64,000 nt of DNA from Balamuthia mandrillaris (Eukaryota; Discosea; Longamoebia; Balamuthiidae): the NCBI GenBank assembly GCA_031835245.1, contig JAVKOQ010000005.1, forward strand, positions 124,001 through 188,000, given 5' to 3'. This document shows, one piece after another, positions 48,002 through 59,141 of the stretch. The notes under the pieces are model-generated. The model searched no databases, was not told where the DNA came from, and was given only the letters and a program-made list of their open reading frames with translations. The position numbers and the translations under genes were made by a program. Every line of letters begins with the position of its first letter. Positions within the stretch are counted from its first letter, which is position 1.

Positions 48002-48501
48002 CGGAGCCAGGACGAGACTGGGAACGAGGACAAGAAAAAGAACAGCAGAACAACAGCAGATGTGGATGGGTCTTTTGATTTGGGATTGGTTCGGAAAATA
48101 AACAATTTGAACACTATTATGGTTCTTTGGTGTTTATGTTTAGACAGGTGTTTAAACAGGTGTTGTTCAGGTCCGATCATCCAACGGAGGAATCGCCCTG
48201 TGAGGCTCCAGTTTGATCAAAAACAAAAAGAAAGAAAAGATCGCTGGGGCCAAGGACCAAGCCCGTCGCATCAAAGTTTTCGTGGAGAAGTACTGCGACT
48301 GACTCGCTGGTAACCCCATTCCCTCACCATGAATATCAGGAAGAACTCAACGACGAGGTTTCAGCCACACAAAGCAAAGCTTCCAAAATAAAGAACCCTT
48401 TGTCCAACTATAAAAACCAACTGCATCAAGTTGTTTCATTCATTATAAAACAACTGCAATAACAATAACCACCCTAAAAAAAACAACACCTTCTGGCAAG
48501 A

Positions 48502-49007
48502 ATGACGACGTCTTCGGTTCTTGGCATGTTATTGGCCTCCTTCACAGCGACCTCTTTGGCCGGGGGACGAGGAGATGTGAGATACAGCGGAGGCGATGCT
48601 CGCTATGACGGTGATGCGTGACTTACGATGGCGGGGACATTCGCTACGACGGAGGCAATGTGGGTAGCTATATGGTGGTGACATCCGTTCTGACGATTAC
48701 GATGGAGGAAACGTGAGGTACGATGGTGGTGACGTTCGTTATGACGGAGGCAACATCCGTGGGCTATGACGGTTACTACAATGACGACAGCAACGTGGTC
48801 CTACAAACCAGCAGGAGCGCAGAGAGAACTGGAGGAGAGGAACAGGAGTTAGTAGAGACTCGAAGAGAACAAACGGAAGGCAAAAAAAAAAAGAGGGCAA
48901 GGAGAAGAGAGAAGAGAGAGAAAGAAAGGAGAGAGGTGGCCAAAGAGGAGTCGCGCGGAGCTGTAGTTTCCTATCAAAAGTGTCTGAAATTCCATTGGTC
49001 AAAATAA
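48502..49007 (+). pseudogene. Frameshifted gene for a secreted (D/N)-x-RYDGG repeat protein
   Basis: It starts with a good signal peptide (MTTSSVLGMLLASFTATSLA) followed by DVRYSGGDARYDGD and then a stop at 48619. Two other frames continue the same repeat: TYDGGDIRYDGGN, then GGNVRYDGGDVRYDGGNIRG, then GYDGYYNDDSN and a charged C-terminus to 49007. At least three frame changes, each inside the repeat, are needed to read through, and the gaps are too short for introns. It could be a recent pseudogene or carry assembly errors in a repeat. Confidence 0.7.
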
Positions 49008-49101
49008 TGAAATTCGTTATGCGAAAAAAACAACAAAAAACGCTGAAAGAAAAAAAGAGAGAAAGAGGAAGAACGACAAAGCAAAAGGAGAAGCCAACAC
49101 A

Positions 49102-49988
49102 ATGAAGAGGAGTGGGGCAAGTGGTGGCAGCAGAAGCAACGGTCGGCCCGTGATAGACTTGAACCAGCTGCGCGACAAGGAGCTGGGCGAGGAAGAGATT
49201 GTAACGCTGCTGACCAAAGGGACGGAGGTGGACCCCACCTGGGAGGGCGGCATAGGGCCTGGCTTGTATCGATTCCGTGGCACGGAGACGTGTGATGACG
49301 GCTTTGTCTACCAGTCTGAGAACGAGTTGACGTTGCTGGAGGATGGCACTTTGGAGGGAGGCTTTGTGTTCAAGAGCAGCGATGGAACCTTTTTCTCTCC
49401 ACTGAAGGTTTGCTTTGTCCCTTTCTTTCTTTCTTGTCATTTCGTCTTTCTTTCTTTCTTGTCGTTTCTTTCTTTCTTTCGTTCTTTCTTTCTTTCGTTG
49501 TTTTAACATCACAAAACAAAAGGGAACATGGAACGAAGAGGGAGAACTGTATTGGTTGTTGCCGTATGTTGATGTGATATATGAGTATTCTGGCAAGTGG
49601 GAGGGCAAACGCAGTAAGGGACGATATCACGTCCACAACGAACCAAATTGTTTTCCTGGTATGCCTTCATCCGCTGCTTATTCTTGTTGTTGTTGCTTCT
49701 TGCTCCTTTCCTCTTCCTCTTGCTTCTTCCCTCTTCCTCTTGCTTCTTCCTCCATCTCACACCCGCAACCAAGGGCGAAGAGGAAACTTCTTGCATGATC
49801 TCCAACGGCTGCGGTACCAGCCCAAGGACTTGACGGTCATCGGCAGGGACTACCTGGCGAGGCAATGGGCGACCATGCCCCCCTCCCAACGGGAGGAGCA
49901 CCTCCGCCTTCTCCCCATGGAGCTGCAGGAGGTGCTGCTGGAAGCGGTGGCGCAAGCCGCGGCTGTCAAGGAAGCCCTTTTACGGTGA
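49102..49988 (+). CDS. Hypothetical protein
   Basis: Three exons, 49102-49407, 49523-49658 and 49774-49988, give 218 aa. The middle has beta-rich, glycine-spaced stretches (GGIGPGLYRFRG, DGTLEGGFVFKSSDGTFF, YSGKWEGKRSKGRYHV) that faintly resemble MORN-type or beta-barrel repeats. The last 60 residues are helical and end in an Ala/Leu/Glu helix. Splice junctions are clean and codon use matches real genes, so it is very likely expressed. Function not recognised. Confidence 0.75.
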
Positions 49989-50245
49989 CCCATGACGTCA
50001 GCTCTGAGTTTTGGCGGCATACATCGGCCAGTGTAGATATGTCCAGCGGCCCTCCCCGTTACTGGACGGACAAAAGAAATTTCATTTCGAAATTTCCGTA
50101 AATCCAAAAGGGAAACAAAAAAAAGTAGAAGTCAGCAGAAGCAAAAAAATAAAGAACTAGCCACTACTTCTTTTCCTTAAAGCCCTCTCTCGTTGTTTTT
50201 GTGCTGTTTATCCTCCATTGAAAGAAGGTTTATACCCACTCAACG

Positions 50246-51094
50246 ATGAGACGTCAGACCAACAACAACCAGGGCTCTTTGTTCAGCCCTTCCCCTTCTC
50301 TCTCTTCTGCCTCGGTTTGGGATGACCGTCCAAAGCCAACCTTTCGAAAAAAAACCCAAAGACACCAACAACAGCATGACTCTTCTTGGAGCTCTTTTCT
50401 GCCTTCTTCTTCTTCTCCAACAGGACAACCCTTTGAGGACACCTTGGACACCAAACAAGAGTTGGAGCAAAGGAGGATAGCCAAACAGGACGCCTGCTTG
50501 GCAAGCTCCAAACGGAGCCTCAGGATGTTGGAGGAGAGCTTGGCAGTGGGAGCAGAGACCTTGGTGGAGCTGGACCGCCAAGGAGAGCAGATCAGGAGGT
50601 GCAACGACAGGATGGAGGAGATACATGACAACCTCAACACGAGCGACCGGCTGATAAGGGGAATAGGAAGTTGGTTTGGGGCATTTGTCAACTCGGTCAC
50701 CTCTCCCCCAGCCAAGAGCTCCTCTGGGGCTCGTTCTTCCCAAAAGTCCCGTCATCCGTCCACTACTCCATCTTCCTCCAAGCACCAGAAACAACAACAG
50801 CTGAAGGAACCAACGACAACAAAACAAAGTGGAAGACGAAGATCGACATCACGAGGAGGACGAGAAGAAGTTCAAGAGGACTCCGACCAACACTCGTTTG
50901 ATAGGTTTATGGAAGAGACGGACAGAGATTTGGATGAGATGGAGGAGAAGCTGCAAGGGCTGCAACGGCTGGCCATGACCATGTCGGACGAGCTGCAGGA
51001 CCAGGACGGGCAGTTGGACAAACTCTCTGGCAACGTGGAGCGGGCCAACGAACGGATACGGAAGAACACCCTCAAGGTGTGGAAGCTGACGTAG
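50246..51094 (+). CDS. SNAP-25-like Qb,Qc-SNARE
   Basis: A single exon of 282 aa with two SNARE motifs. The first (about 75-140) has TLVELDRQGEQIRRCNDRMEE with the central ionic-layer Gln in DRQGEQI. The second (about 215-280) has MSDELQDQDGQLDKL with Gln at the same layer, ending near KNTLKVWKLT. The linker is Ser/Lys/Arg-rich, and there is no transmembrane helix and no Cys cluster, as in SNAP-29 or plant SNAP33 rather than palmitoylated SNAP-25. Such proteins supply two helices to four-helix SNARE bundles in secretion or autophagosome fusion. Confidence 0.9.
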   Translation: MRRQTNNNQGSLFSPSPSLSSASVWDDRPKPTFRKKTQRHQQQHDSSWSSFLPSSSSPTGQPFEDTLDTKQELEQRRIAKQDACLASSKRSLRMLEESLAVGAETLVELDRQGEQIRRCNDRMEEIHDNLNTSDRLIRGIGSWFGAFVNSVTSPPAKSSSGARSSQKSRHPSTTPSSSKHQKQQQLKEPTTTKQSGRRRSTSRGGREEVQEDSDQHSFDRFMEETDRDLDEMEEKLQGLQRLAMTMSDELQDQDGQLDKLSGNVERANERIRKNTLKVWKLT

Positions 51095-51210
51095 GCCGAA
51101 ACATTTTTAAAATTTTTCCTAGAAAAAATGTACATAAAATAATTTTAGGCCGATAAAAAAAATAAGAAAGAAAATTACGTTAGCGAGGAGACACACACGG
51201 GGCACATTGA

Positions 51211-53900
51211 ATGGAAGGAGCAAGAGGGAACCCGGTGGTGCTTGTGATGGAGGTGGAGGAGCGGACCGATGGTTCTGGTTACATCAAGTGCGTAACTTGC
51301 TATGGTTTTTTAAACAAAAAGAAAATTACTGCCGAGGAGAAGGTGTTTTTTTTTTGGGCTGATGTAAAAAACTTCAAAAAAAAAATAGGGTTTCTTTGTG
51401 GGATGGTAAAGGTATGATCAACGGCATGGTGCCGCGCAAGTTGAGCGAAAAGATTGGCGGCGTTCAGGCCTTGCCTAAAGGAACCAAAGTGGAGTTGCTG
51501 AAACACGGGATGACGCATAAAGAGTACCGTTTCTACTTCTGTTCTCCACCTCCTTCCGTTACTCTCTTTCTCTCTCTCTGTGTTGTCATTTCGAAGGTAT
51601 AAAACCAAACTCACCAAAATGTGTTCTAGTATTTGTATTATCGTTGATCTTAAGATCGTCCCTGCCACTACTCCTTTGGCACCTTTGCCTGCAACCTCTT
51701 CCGCTACTTCTTCGCCGCCAGTTACTTCTTCTGCTGTTGCGTCATCCAGCTCCACTGCGTCTGAAGCCCTCAGGGTTCAACCAACCGCCTCTTCTAGTTC
51801 TCTATCAGGAAGACCTGTGCCTCAACTCATCCCTCAGCAACAGCAACAGCAACAGCAACACCAACTGCCTCTTCTTTCTCAACGACAACCTTCCTCTCCC
51901 CTTTCTTCTCACACGGAGAAGCCCATTCAGTTGACCACGGGCATTATTCAAGCGTTTCACAGCTCTGATTCCTGGCGACAACCTACACTCCAAGTTGTGA
52001 GTGTGTCGAAGCCTAGTCCTGGTCAATGCCGGTTCGTTTTGCATGTTTCAATTGTTGTGGCGTTTTTGTGTGTTTTGTAATTCATGTCTCACACCCATAT
52101 CGGCAGCTTGCTGGTGACGGATGGAGTTCATCAAACTTGGGCGCTTCTGGCTGCCTCAGTGATACATATGGCGGATGCGCTGGTCCCCACTTCTGTCATT
52201 CAAGTCCAAGACGTCACATCAGTAGCCAACGGTAGCGACAAGTACGTCTTTGTTTCATCATCCACCTTGTCTCCTTGGTCTTATTCCTATTAAGCTTCTT
52301 TCTATTGTATACTGTGCATTTCTCTTCAAACAGGTTAATGATCATTTTGGCGATGCAAATCCTCGCTAAACAAGGCACCCTCGCTGTGGCATCTCCCGTC
52401 AGGTCACCAACACAGTCTGCTTCCAGCATGAACGCTGCACTGCCTCGTTCCTTTGAGGCTTTATCTTTACACTCTAAACCATCTGCTCCACTCTCCACTC
52501 CTGTCGGCAATAACCTCTATCCTGTCCTCACCGGTGAAGAACTTAAATCGAATGGCCCTTCTTTCAAGAATCCTGCCACAACATCACCATCACTTGCGTC
52601 AAGCAGTGGCGTGCTTCTTGTCAAAGATCTCAACCCTTTGTTAACCAAGTGGACATTTCGAGGCGAAGTGCTCAGCAAATCGCCGGTAAGAACCTACGCC
52701 AATGCACAACGGAGCGGCAAGCTGTTCTCCATGATTCTTGCGGACAGTCAACAGGAAAAGATAGAGACTGTTTGCTTCAACGACGAAGTAGACAAGTGGT
52801 TCTCTGTCATTGACGTTGGGAAGGTACACAATAACTCAAAATGTCTAACGTTGCTATCCTGCACTAACTTTTTCTCTTCTCCGTTCTCTTCTTTTTACTT
52901 TGCTCCCTGCTCTCCTATCTTTGCTCAATTCTATTGTTGAATAGACATATACCATTTCTGGAGGAGTGATAAAGCCAGCCAATCCAAAGTTTTGCAAAAC
53001 TAAGCTACAAATCGTGCTGGACGCTAGATCTACAGTTCAAGGAGAACAGGATGCAAGAGAACACTTTGCAACGAATAGCAGCAGCAATTCATCTACCACT
53101 TCTTCTCCGTTTAATCCGGTTCCTCTTATCGACATTCTTTCTAAAATTGTACGTTTTCTCGCTTTATTGCTTCTCTTTTTGTCTTTTGTAAAGTTTTTCT
53201 GATATATTTAACATGCAAAAAAAAATGACTCTAAAAGGATGCGGATGAGTATGTGAATTGCGCAGGTGTCATCGTTCACGCGAGCGATTTGCAATCGTTG
53301 AAAACCAAGGCGGGCAAAGCGCTGAAGCGAGAGGTGGTATTGACGGATCAATCCAACTCGTTTATCACCGTTACTCTTTGGGGTAAACTTCATTTTGTTT
53401 TTGTTACATTTGTTTGCGCCATTTCGCTGAGATGTCTGTTGGCAAAAAAGGTGAGAAGGCAAAATCGTCTGCGTTACAAGTGGGAGATATATTTTACGCA
53501 CAGGCAGTGCGTGTTACCTCTTTTCAAGGTATTTTGCTTTCTGCTTTCGTTTTGTCGATCTCGTACCTGTTTTGTTATTATTTTTTCATTCCCTCTTGTC
53601 CTCTTCTCTTCTTTCCGTTTTCTTTTTTTTTTCCAATGAATGTCCATTTTGCTAACAAATTCAAAACAGGAAAAGGTCTTTCTTCTGCTGCTTGTACTGT
53701 ACTCCTCCCCGAAACGATGTCATCCTGTCCTTACGTACTTAGCCTCAAGCAATGGTATCTTCTCTTCTCTCTTTCTTCTCTCTTTATTTCTTTATTTATT
53801 TTATTTATTTTTTATTTATTTTTTATTTTTTTAAATCTAAAGTTTTTTACGTCAACTTGTGCACAGGGCGGAGCAGCAAGTACGAGGGGTCAGCTCATAA
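51211..53900 (+). CDS. RPA1: RPA1-like single-strand DNA-binding protein with an extra N-terminal OB fold and no zinc domain
   Basis: Ten exons, 51211-51287, 51389-51523, 51597-52031, 52107-52241, 52334-52823, 52945-53148, 53238-53382, 53451-53528, 53670-53754 and 53867-53900, give 605 aa. Residues about 10-135 look like an OB fold (YIKVSLWDGKGMINGM). After a Ser/Gln linker comes the true RPA70N-like domain (LTTGIIQAF, LQVVSVSKP, LLVTDGVHQTWALLAASV). DBD-A follows (DLNPLLTKWTFRGEVLSKSPVRTY, GKLFSMILAD) and DBD-B (DEYVNCAGVIVHASDL, ITVTLWG). It then stops at LKQWAEQ, where RPA70 normally continues into DBD-C with its zinc finger. It is thus a variant large subunit that may not form the usual RPA2/3 trimer. 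Confidence 0.85.
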
Positions 53901-54115
53901 AGAAAATCAGCAGAAGGGCCAACGAAATTCGACTTGGAAGTAGGCGAAAATACACTGGAACGACTATGGTCGCACACGAAGGAGGAACAGACAGCCAACT
54001 TTTGTTGAACAATCTCTCCCTCCTCTCCTCTCCTTTCGTTGTTGTTTTTTTTTATTCTTTTTAACTTTGTAAAGAACAGAGACAGAGATTTTTCTGAAAC
54101 ATAACGCCCCCCCCT

Positions 54116-55556
54116 ATGATGGAAACTGTGGGTCAAAACACTCCTTCTTCTAGGCAAGCCATTGAGAAGGCTTTGAGCTCCTTCAGAGCCAATAGCCCCA
54201 TCTTTCCGGACAGCTTCCACCATGTTGTCTACGTCAAGTGGAACGCCACCATTCCAGAGGTCATGAAGGTGCTCAAGAACAACGGCCTCACCAGCGTGCC
54301 CATCGTCCATGACGACTTCACCCTTGTGGGAGTGGTCAGCGTGCTGGACCTGTTGATGCATTTTTATTCGGTCTTCACCGTGGAAGAGTTGGAGAGGGAG
54401 GACTTTGTGTCCATTTGGTCAAAGAAGAAGGCGCTTGAGTCAAGAAACATAAGCGACATCGCAGGTATACTTATTTCCTTTCCTCGTTTTTCTTCTTATT
54501 TTCTTCCTCTGTGTTTTTGTCCTTCATATGTCTCTCAAAAAACAAAAAACAGGACTCGGTACAAAAGATCCGTTAGTTACGACAACCACCGACTCGACGA
54601 TATGGGACGTGCTGTTGAAGATGGTCTCCGAGAGAGCGCATCGAGTGGTGGTCTACGACCCTGCCAACGATAATAGGCTCTGCAACGTGATCACGCAGTC
54701 TCGCGTGCTCAAACTCATCTCTTGCATGATGGACGCGATTCCCAAAGCCAAGCAAACCCTTCGCCAGCTGAACCTTGGCTTCAAGAAGGTCTATACCATC
54801 TCTGAGGATGAGAAGACCTATAAAGCCTTTCAACAAATGCATGAGAAGGTAAGTAAAGGGAAGGACCTGGTGATCGTGAAGGGAAAAAAAAAGAGAAGGC
54901 AAATGCCAACTAACCTTGAAAAACACAGAAAATCAGTGGGCTGGCTGTTGTGGATAATGAAGGTTTCCTTGTAGGCAACGTCAGCGCGAGCGACATCAAT
55001 GTACGCTTCACTACCCTCTTTTTTTTTTGATGTATTATATGAATTCATCATGGTGGTGTGAATTGCAGAAGCTCGATTGGAGCAAAGACGACTTTGGCAA
55101 GGAAATGGGAAAGCCTCTGTCCAAGTTTATCAAACAGATGCCACTCATCGATGCTAGCGAATCGGTAAGTAGAGAGCCTTTCTTCTTGATTGTCCTTCAA
55201 ATGGTTTAAATAATTACTAAACCATTTGAAATACTTCTTCATCACCATGAACAGTCCTTGATAGGCGCAACAACCGATGTAAGTGATTCTATGTGGTTCC
55301 ATTCTTCTATCTTTCTCCATGAATAGTAACTTTCTCCTTTTCTCGTTTCTTATTTCTTTTCTTCTTTCATTCATAGGCCCACTCGAGAGGGTTTGCTATA
55401 ACGTGCAACCCTGACCACACCCTCCACCACGTCATCAACATGTTGGTCTTCTATCGCATCCACCACATCTTCATCACCCAAAACCAAAACAGGCGCATCC
55501 AGTTGCTTGGTCATCTCTCCCTCGTGGACGTGCTCGACGCTCTTATCCAGGAGTAA
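54116..55556 (+). CDS. Four-CBS-domain protein, AMPK gamma-like (SNF4)
   Basis: Six exons, 54116-54464, 54553-54848, 54929-55000, 55069-55164, 55255-55278 and 55377-55556, give 338 aa, close to AMPK gamma/SNF4. Four CBS repeats are visible: TIPEVMKVLKNNGLTSVPIV with LVGVVSVLDLL; STIWDVLLKMVSERAHRVVV with NVITQSRVLKLI; TYKAFQQMHEKKISGLAVVD with LVGNVSASDI; and TLHHVINMLVFYRIHHIFI with LLGHLSLVDVLDAL. CBS pairs bind AMP/ATP, so it may be the nucleotide sensor of an AMPK complex; no kinase partner lies in the window. The fifth exon is 24 bases, and its length keeps frame if skipped. Confidence 0.85.
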
Positions 55557-55819
55557 GCACATTTACTCTTTTACAGAAAGATTAAAACAAAGTTATGTAA
55601 AGAAATATGGACAACGGCTGCCCTCCCCCAAAGAACAATTCATGGGATGACATCAGCACAAAGGGTGAGGTTTGCCAGCAAAAATCTGACGTCATTACGG
55701 TAGGGAGGCAAATGGGCAGGGTAGTCGACACAAATAGGTCGAGAGACTTCAAAGAAAGAAACTCATCACATCTTTTGGGGTTGAGATTGAACTCGCCCAA
55801 CCAACGATTTAAACGAAAG

Positions 55820-57432
55820 ATGGGCCTAACGGGCTGTTCCGACGAGCTCTCACCGGGCGAGTACTCTGCTCTGTGGGGCTCCGTCCTCGTCTCCGCCAGC
55901 CTCTCGCTCTGGGGGGCCTCCTTCATGCTGCTGAGCTACCTCCAGATCAGCTCCGGGCGCAGCGTCCTCTCCAAGCTGGTGGCCCTCCTCGCCCTGACCG
56001 ACCTCCTCTGGAGCTTCACCACCATGGCCACCAGCCTCAGCAAGCTCCTCACCCACCACCACGCCGACGACCTCCCCTGGAGCCTCTGCGTCATCTTTCG
56101 CTTCTTCTTCCAGTTCTTTGCTGGGGCCTCCATCCTGTGGACCTCCTCCATCGCCGTCTTCATCTACCTGGTGATCTGCAGGGATCGGTTCTTTGCCAGA
56201 GGGGGCGGCAGCCACACGCGCATGTGGCTGCTCTTCCATGGGCTCTGCTGGGGCCTGCCCTTCGTGAGCCTGCTACCCATGATCGTGGACGGGGAGCACG
56301 TCCTGGTGAGGAGGGAGTACGTGGGGCTCTGCTTCCCGGCCAAGGTCTACCACAGGGCCTTTTGGCTGTACCCCATTTTCTTTATCTTCCTTGGCAATGC
56401 CGTGCTCTACTTTCTCATCTTGTGGCGGTACGTACTGTGGTTACTTCTCGTTCTCTTTCTTTTCTTTCCTCATCTCTCGTCTCGTCTCTATCTTCTCTTC
56501 TTTCTTTTTTCTTCTCTTTCTCTCTCTTTGCATCCTATCGTAGCTTCTCATCTTCCTCTCTTATCGCTTTTTGTTTGTTGCAACATTACCTGTACCCCAT
56601 CCTTAGGATTCGAAAGGAACGTAAGAACGCCATGCTGCCAAGCACGCCAGCCAAGGAGGCTGCCTTCACTTTCACTCTCTACTTGCTGGTGTTCTTCTTC
56701 TCTTGGGCCTTTGATGTGTTTGAGACTTCCTTTCGATGGGCGCTCCCTGATTGTAATCTATTTTTCTTGGTCCTTACCTATCGCGCCTTCAACAACCTTC
56801 AAGGCTTTTTCGACTGTCTAGTTTATGGTAGGCTCAAAGCGTTTTCTTGTTCTTCTTCTTGCTTCTTCTTCTTCTTCGTCTTCATCTTTGTCTTCTTCTT
56901 CTTCTTTTTCTTCTTCATTCTTCTTCATTCTTCTTCTTCTTGTTCTTCTTCTTCTTCTTCTTCTTCTTCTTCTTCTTCTTCTTCTTCTTCTTCTTCTTCT
57001 TCTTCTTCTTCTTCTTCAATAAATTAACTTCTCTCTCCCTCTTTCCCTCTTTCAATAACAGGGCTCTCTAACAAGAAAGTCAGAAGCCAGTTTTTCGGTG
57101 GCGGCTACAAACGAGGCATCCAAACTGCCACCATCTTCTTTTTCGCCCCTCTCCTCCTCCTCCCCGTTCTGCTCTCCAGCTTTTTCTCTTTGCTTCTCTC
57201 CGCCTGCCGCAAGCAACGACGAAGCAGAGATCCTCTATTGCGGATAAGTCACCCTCCAAGTATTGTTCACGATTACTATTCCGACGGCGAGGACGCAGGG
57301 ACCAGAGAGGTCGTGGTGGCGCAGCACAGCAGCTATAACAGCCTCACAACACTGTACCAGAGCGCAACCCATCTTATAACGCCACCATCTCTGCCTGCGG
57401 CGTCTTCTGACGAAACGACATCCTTTGACTGA
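55820..57432 (+). CDS. Seven-transmembrane receptor, cAMP-receptor-like
   Basis: Three exons, 55820-56427, 56607-56827 and 57062-57432, give 399 aa. The start at MGLTGCSDELSPGEYS is preferred; the frame is open to 55607. Helices are evident at about 12-35, 47-70, 88-112, 133-155, 176-200, 232-252 and 260-285. The first two helices with LSKLVALLALTDLLWSF and the FIYLVICRDRF segment after helix 3, plus RAFNNLQGFFDCLVYG at the end of helix 7, match cAMP receptor and CRL-type GPCRs of amoebae. After an intron with a TTC repeat comes a C-terminal exon with a further hydrophobic stretch (ATIFFFAPLLLLPVLLSSFF) and a Ser-rich tail, which is unusual for the family. Confidence 0.85.
56858..57016 (+). 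repeat. TTC triplet repeat in the GPCR intron 2
   Basis: Interrupted TTC units, almost pure (TTC)n from 56948 to 57016, in the intron 56828-57061. Confidence 0.95.
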
Positions 57433-57674
57433 AATTAGTCGGTTCGTTTTCTTTTCTCTTTCTTTCCATCTGCTTTATCTTTGTTTTGTTTGTCGACCTT
57501 TTGGTGTAAAAAATGCTTTGGTGTTTCTTAGCAACTATAGTTTAATATATCTTGGATTAATTAATGGATCATTTTACGATAACTGAGCGCTGTTATCTCC
57601 ACTATTGCATCTCTCTGGGCAACACGTAAAAGAAAGAACCTTCTTTTTTTGTTGCAGAAGAACGAAAAGCAGAA

Positions 57675-59095
57675 ATGGGGAACAATACCTCTGGCGTGCT
57701 GAAGAGAAAGAAAGATGTTCAGGACGACGCCAAACAGGACGGAATATGGGAGGACCACTCTTGCGTTGAGGCTTTGCTTCATTACATGGAGCTGAACAGC
57801 GGGCCGGTTAATAGCAATAACGGACCGGAGAAAGGTAACACCGCACACAACGCGAAATCTGTTTTTCCTAAACGCTTTCGCTAACAACCGGGTATTGTTT
57901 TTTCGTTTCACATACAGAGGAAAAGAAAGGAAGGAAGACGAGAGCATACACACACACAGGCAGCACACCTCATTTTTATTCCGTCAAACTTTCAAACGAA
58001 CTCAAACCTTACCTCGGTTTGTTTTTTTTTTTCTTTCCTGTGAACTCTTTGGAGCTTATTTTTTATTTTACAGAGGCGTTAAGTACTCTGTTGCTGAAGT
58101 TTGCAAACGAAGAGAACGAAACAAAACTCAATGAAAGAGAGTTGCTGTATAAGTGCGTTTGCGTACTCGCTTGTATTTCTTCCGAAGGTAAAAAAAAAGT
58201 TCTTTCCTGTTATTCCTTTAGTAGTGTCTTCTCCACATTCTGGCTCTCTTCTTTCTGTCTTTCCTTCTCTTCGCCGCTTCGTTCGTAGTTACAATTCAAA
58301 GCCTTTTTTTTCTTCAAGACAAAGCGGTGGACATGATGCTCGAACAGAACACCAACAAACCTATTTTCAAGTTGCTTAAAGGAGAGCTTGTCAATTCTCA
58401 CGCCCTCCTCAAGCTCTTTTTCACATTGGGCAATATTTTTCAAAGAGGTATTGTTACTGCTCGCTTTATTTTTCTTCTCTTTCCTTCTCCTCCTCCTCTT
58501 TTTGGTTTTCTTCCATTCGCTTCTTTTATTCTTACAGCAGCATACAAAGTATTGGATACCACACCTCCTCGTCGTCGCTCTGGTCCTGAATTCAAACGTC
58601 ACCTTCAACGCATCATTCCACCAGAACATCTCGACCTTCTTTTAGAACATTTGGAAGAACACGTTCGAGTCTATTCAACTACTCTCAAGAAGATGAAACT
58701 ATTTCGCCATGGCTCAAGTAAAAACCACTCCTCCTCTACCAGCAGCCTCGAAGTACGTTCTGAACTTAGACAGAGAAGATTGTTTGAGTTAACGGGAGCT
58801 TCCATCGAAGATCTTCCACAAAACTATTTTCTTTCCAAAAGCGCTCAACATAGCACACATGCAAATGGCAAAGAAGTAGAAGAAGGAGAAGAAGAGAATG
58901 AAGAGAATTTGAAGAAAAAGACAAAGAGGAAAAAGAAGAAAGTTTTGAAAGCAACATCTTCTACCAAAATCTCTATCGGCAAAAAGAAGAAAGAGAAAAG
59001 TAAAGAGAAAGAAAGTGGTGAGCTTGATGAGACAGAGGATTTGCTGGATTCGACTAATTCTCCTGTCATTTGCATTGAAAAGTCGTATAATGTAC

Positions 59096-59141
<46 letters not shown>

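Larger units (their letters stand above)
46182..48501. other. Repeat-rich stretch with scattered exon-like pieces
   Basis: Apart from the listed hexamer repeats, it holds CT-rich DNA (47045-47300, CTCCCGTCTCCTGTCTC-type units) and two related short pieces at about 46943-46975 and 47028-47052, both reading GTC..GTCCTCCAT. Around 48190-48300 frames read IAGAKDQARRIKVFVEKYC then stop, like the end of a broken gene. Taken together this is probably a degenerating gene region. Confidence 0.4.

Noticed and set aside
53867-53943. Alternative ending of RPA1 in another frame (KENQQKGQRNSTWK)
   Set aside because: The phase of the preceding exon does not allow that frame from the only acceptor, and LKQWAEQ matches the end of RPA DBD-B.
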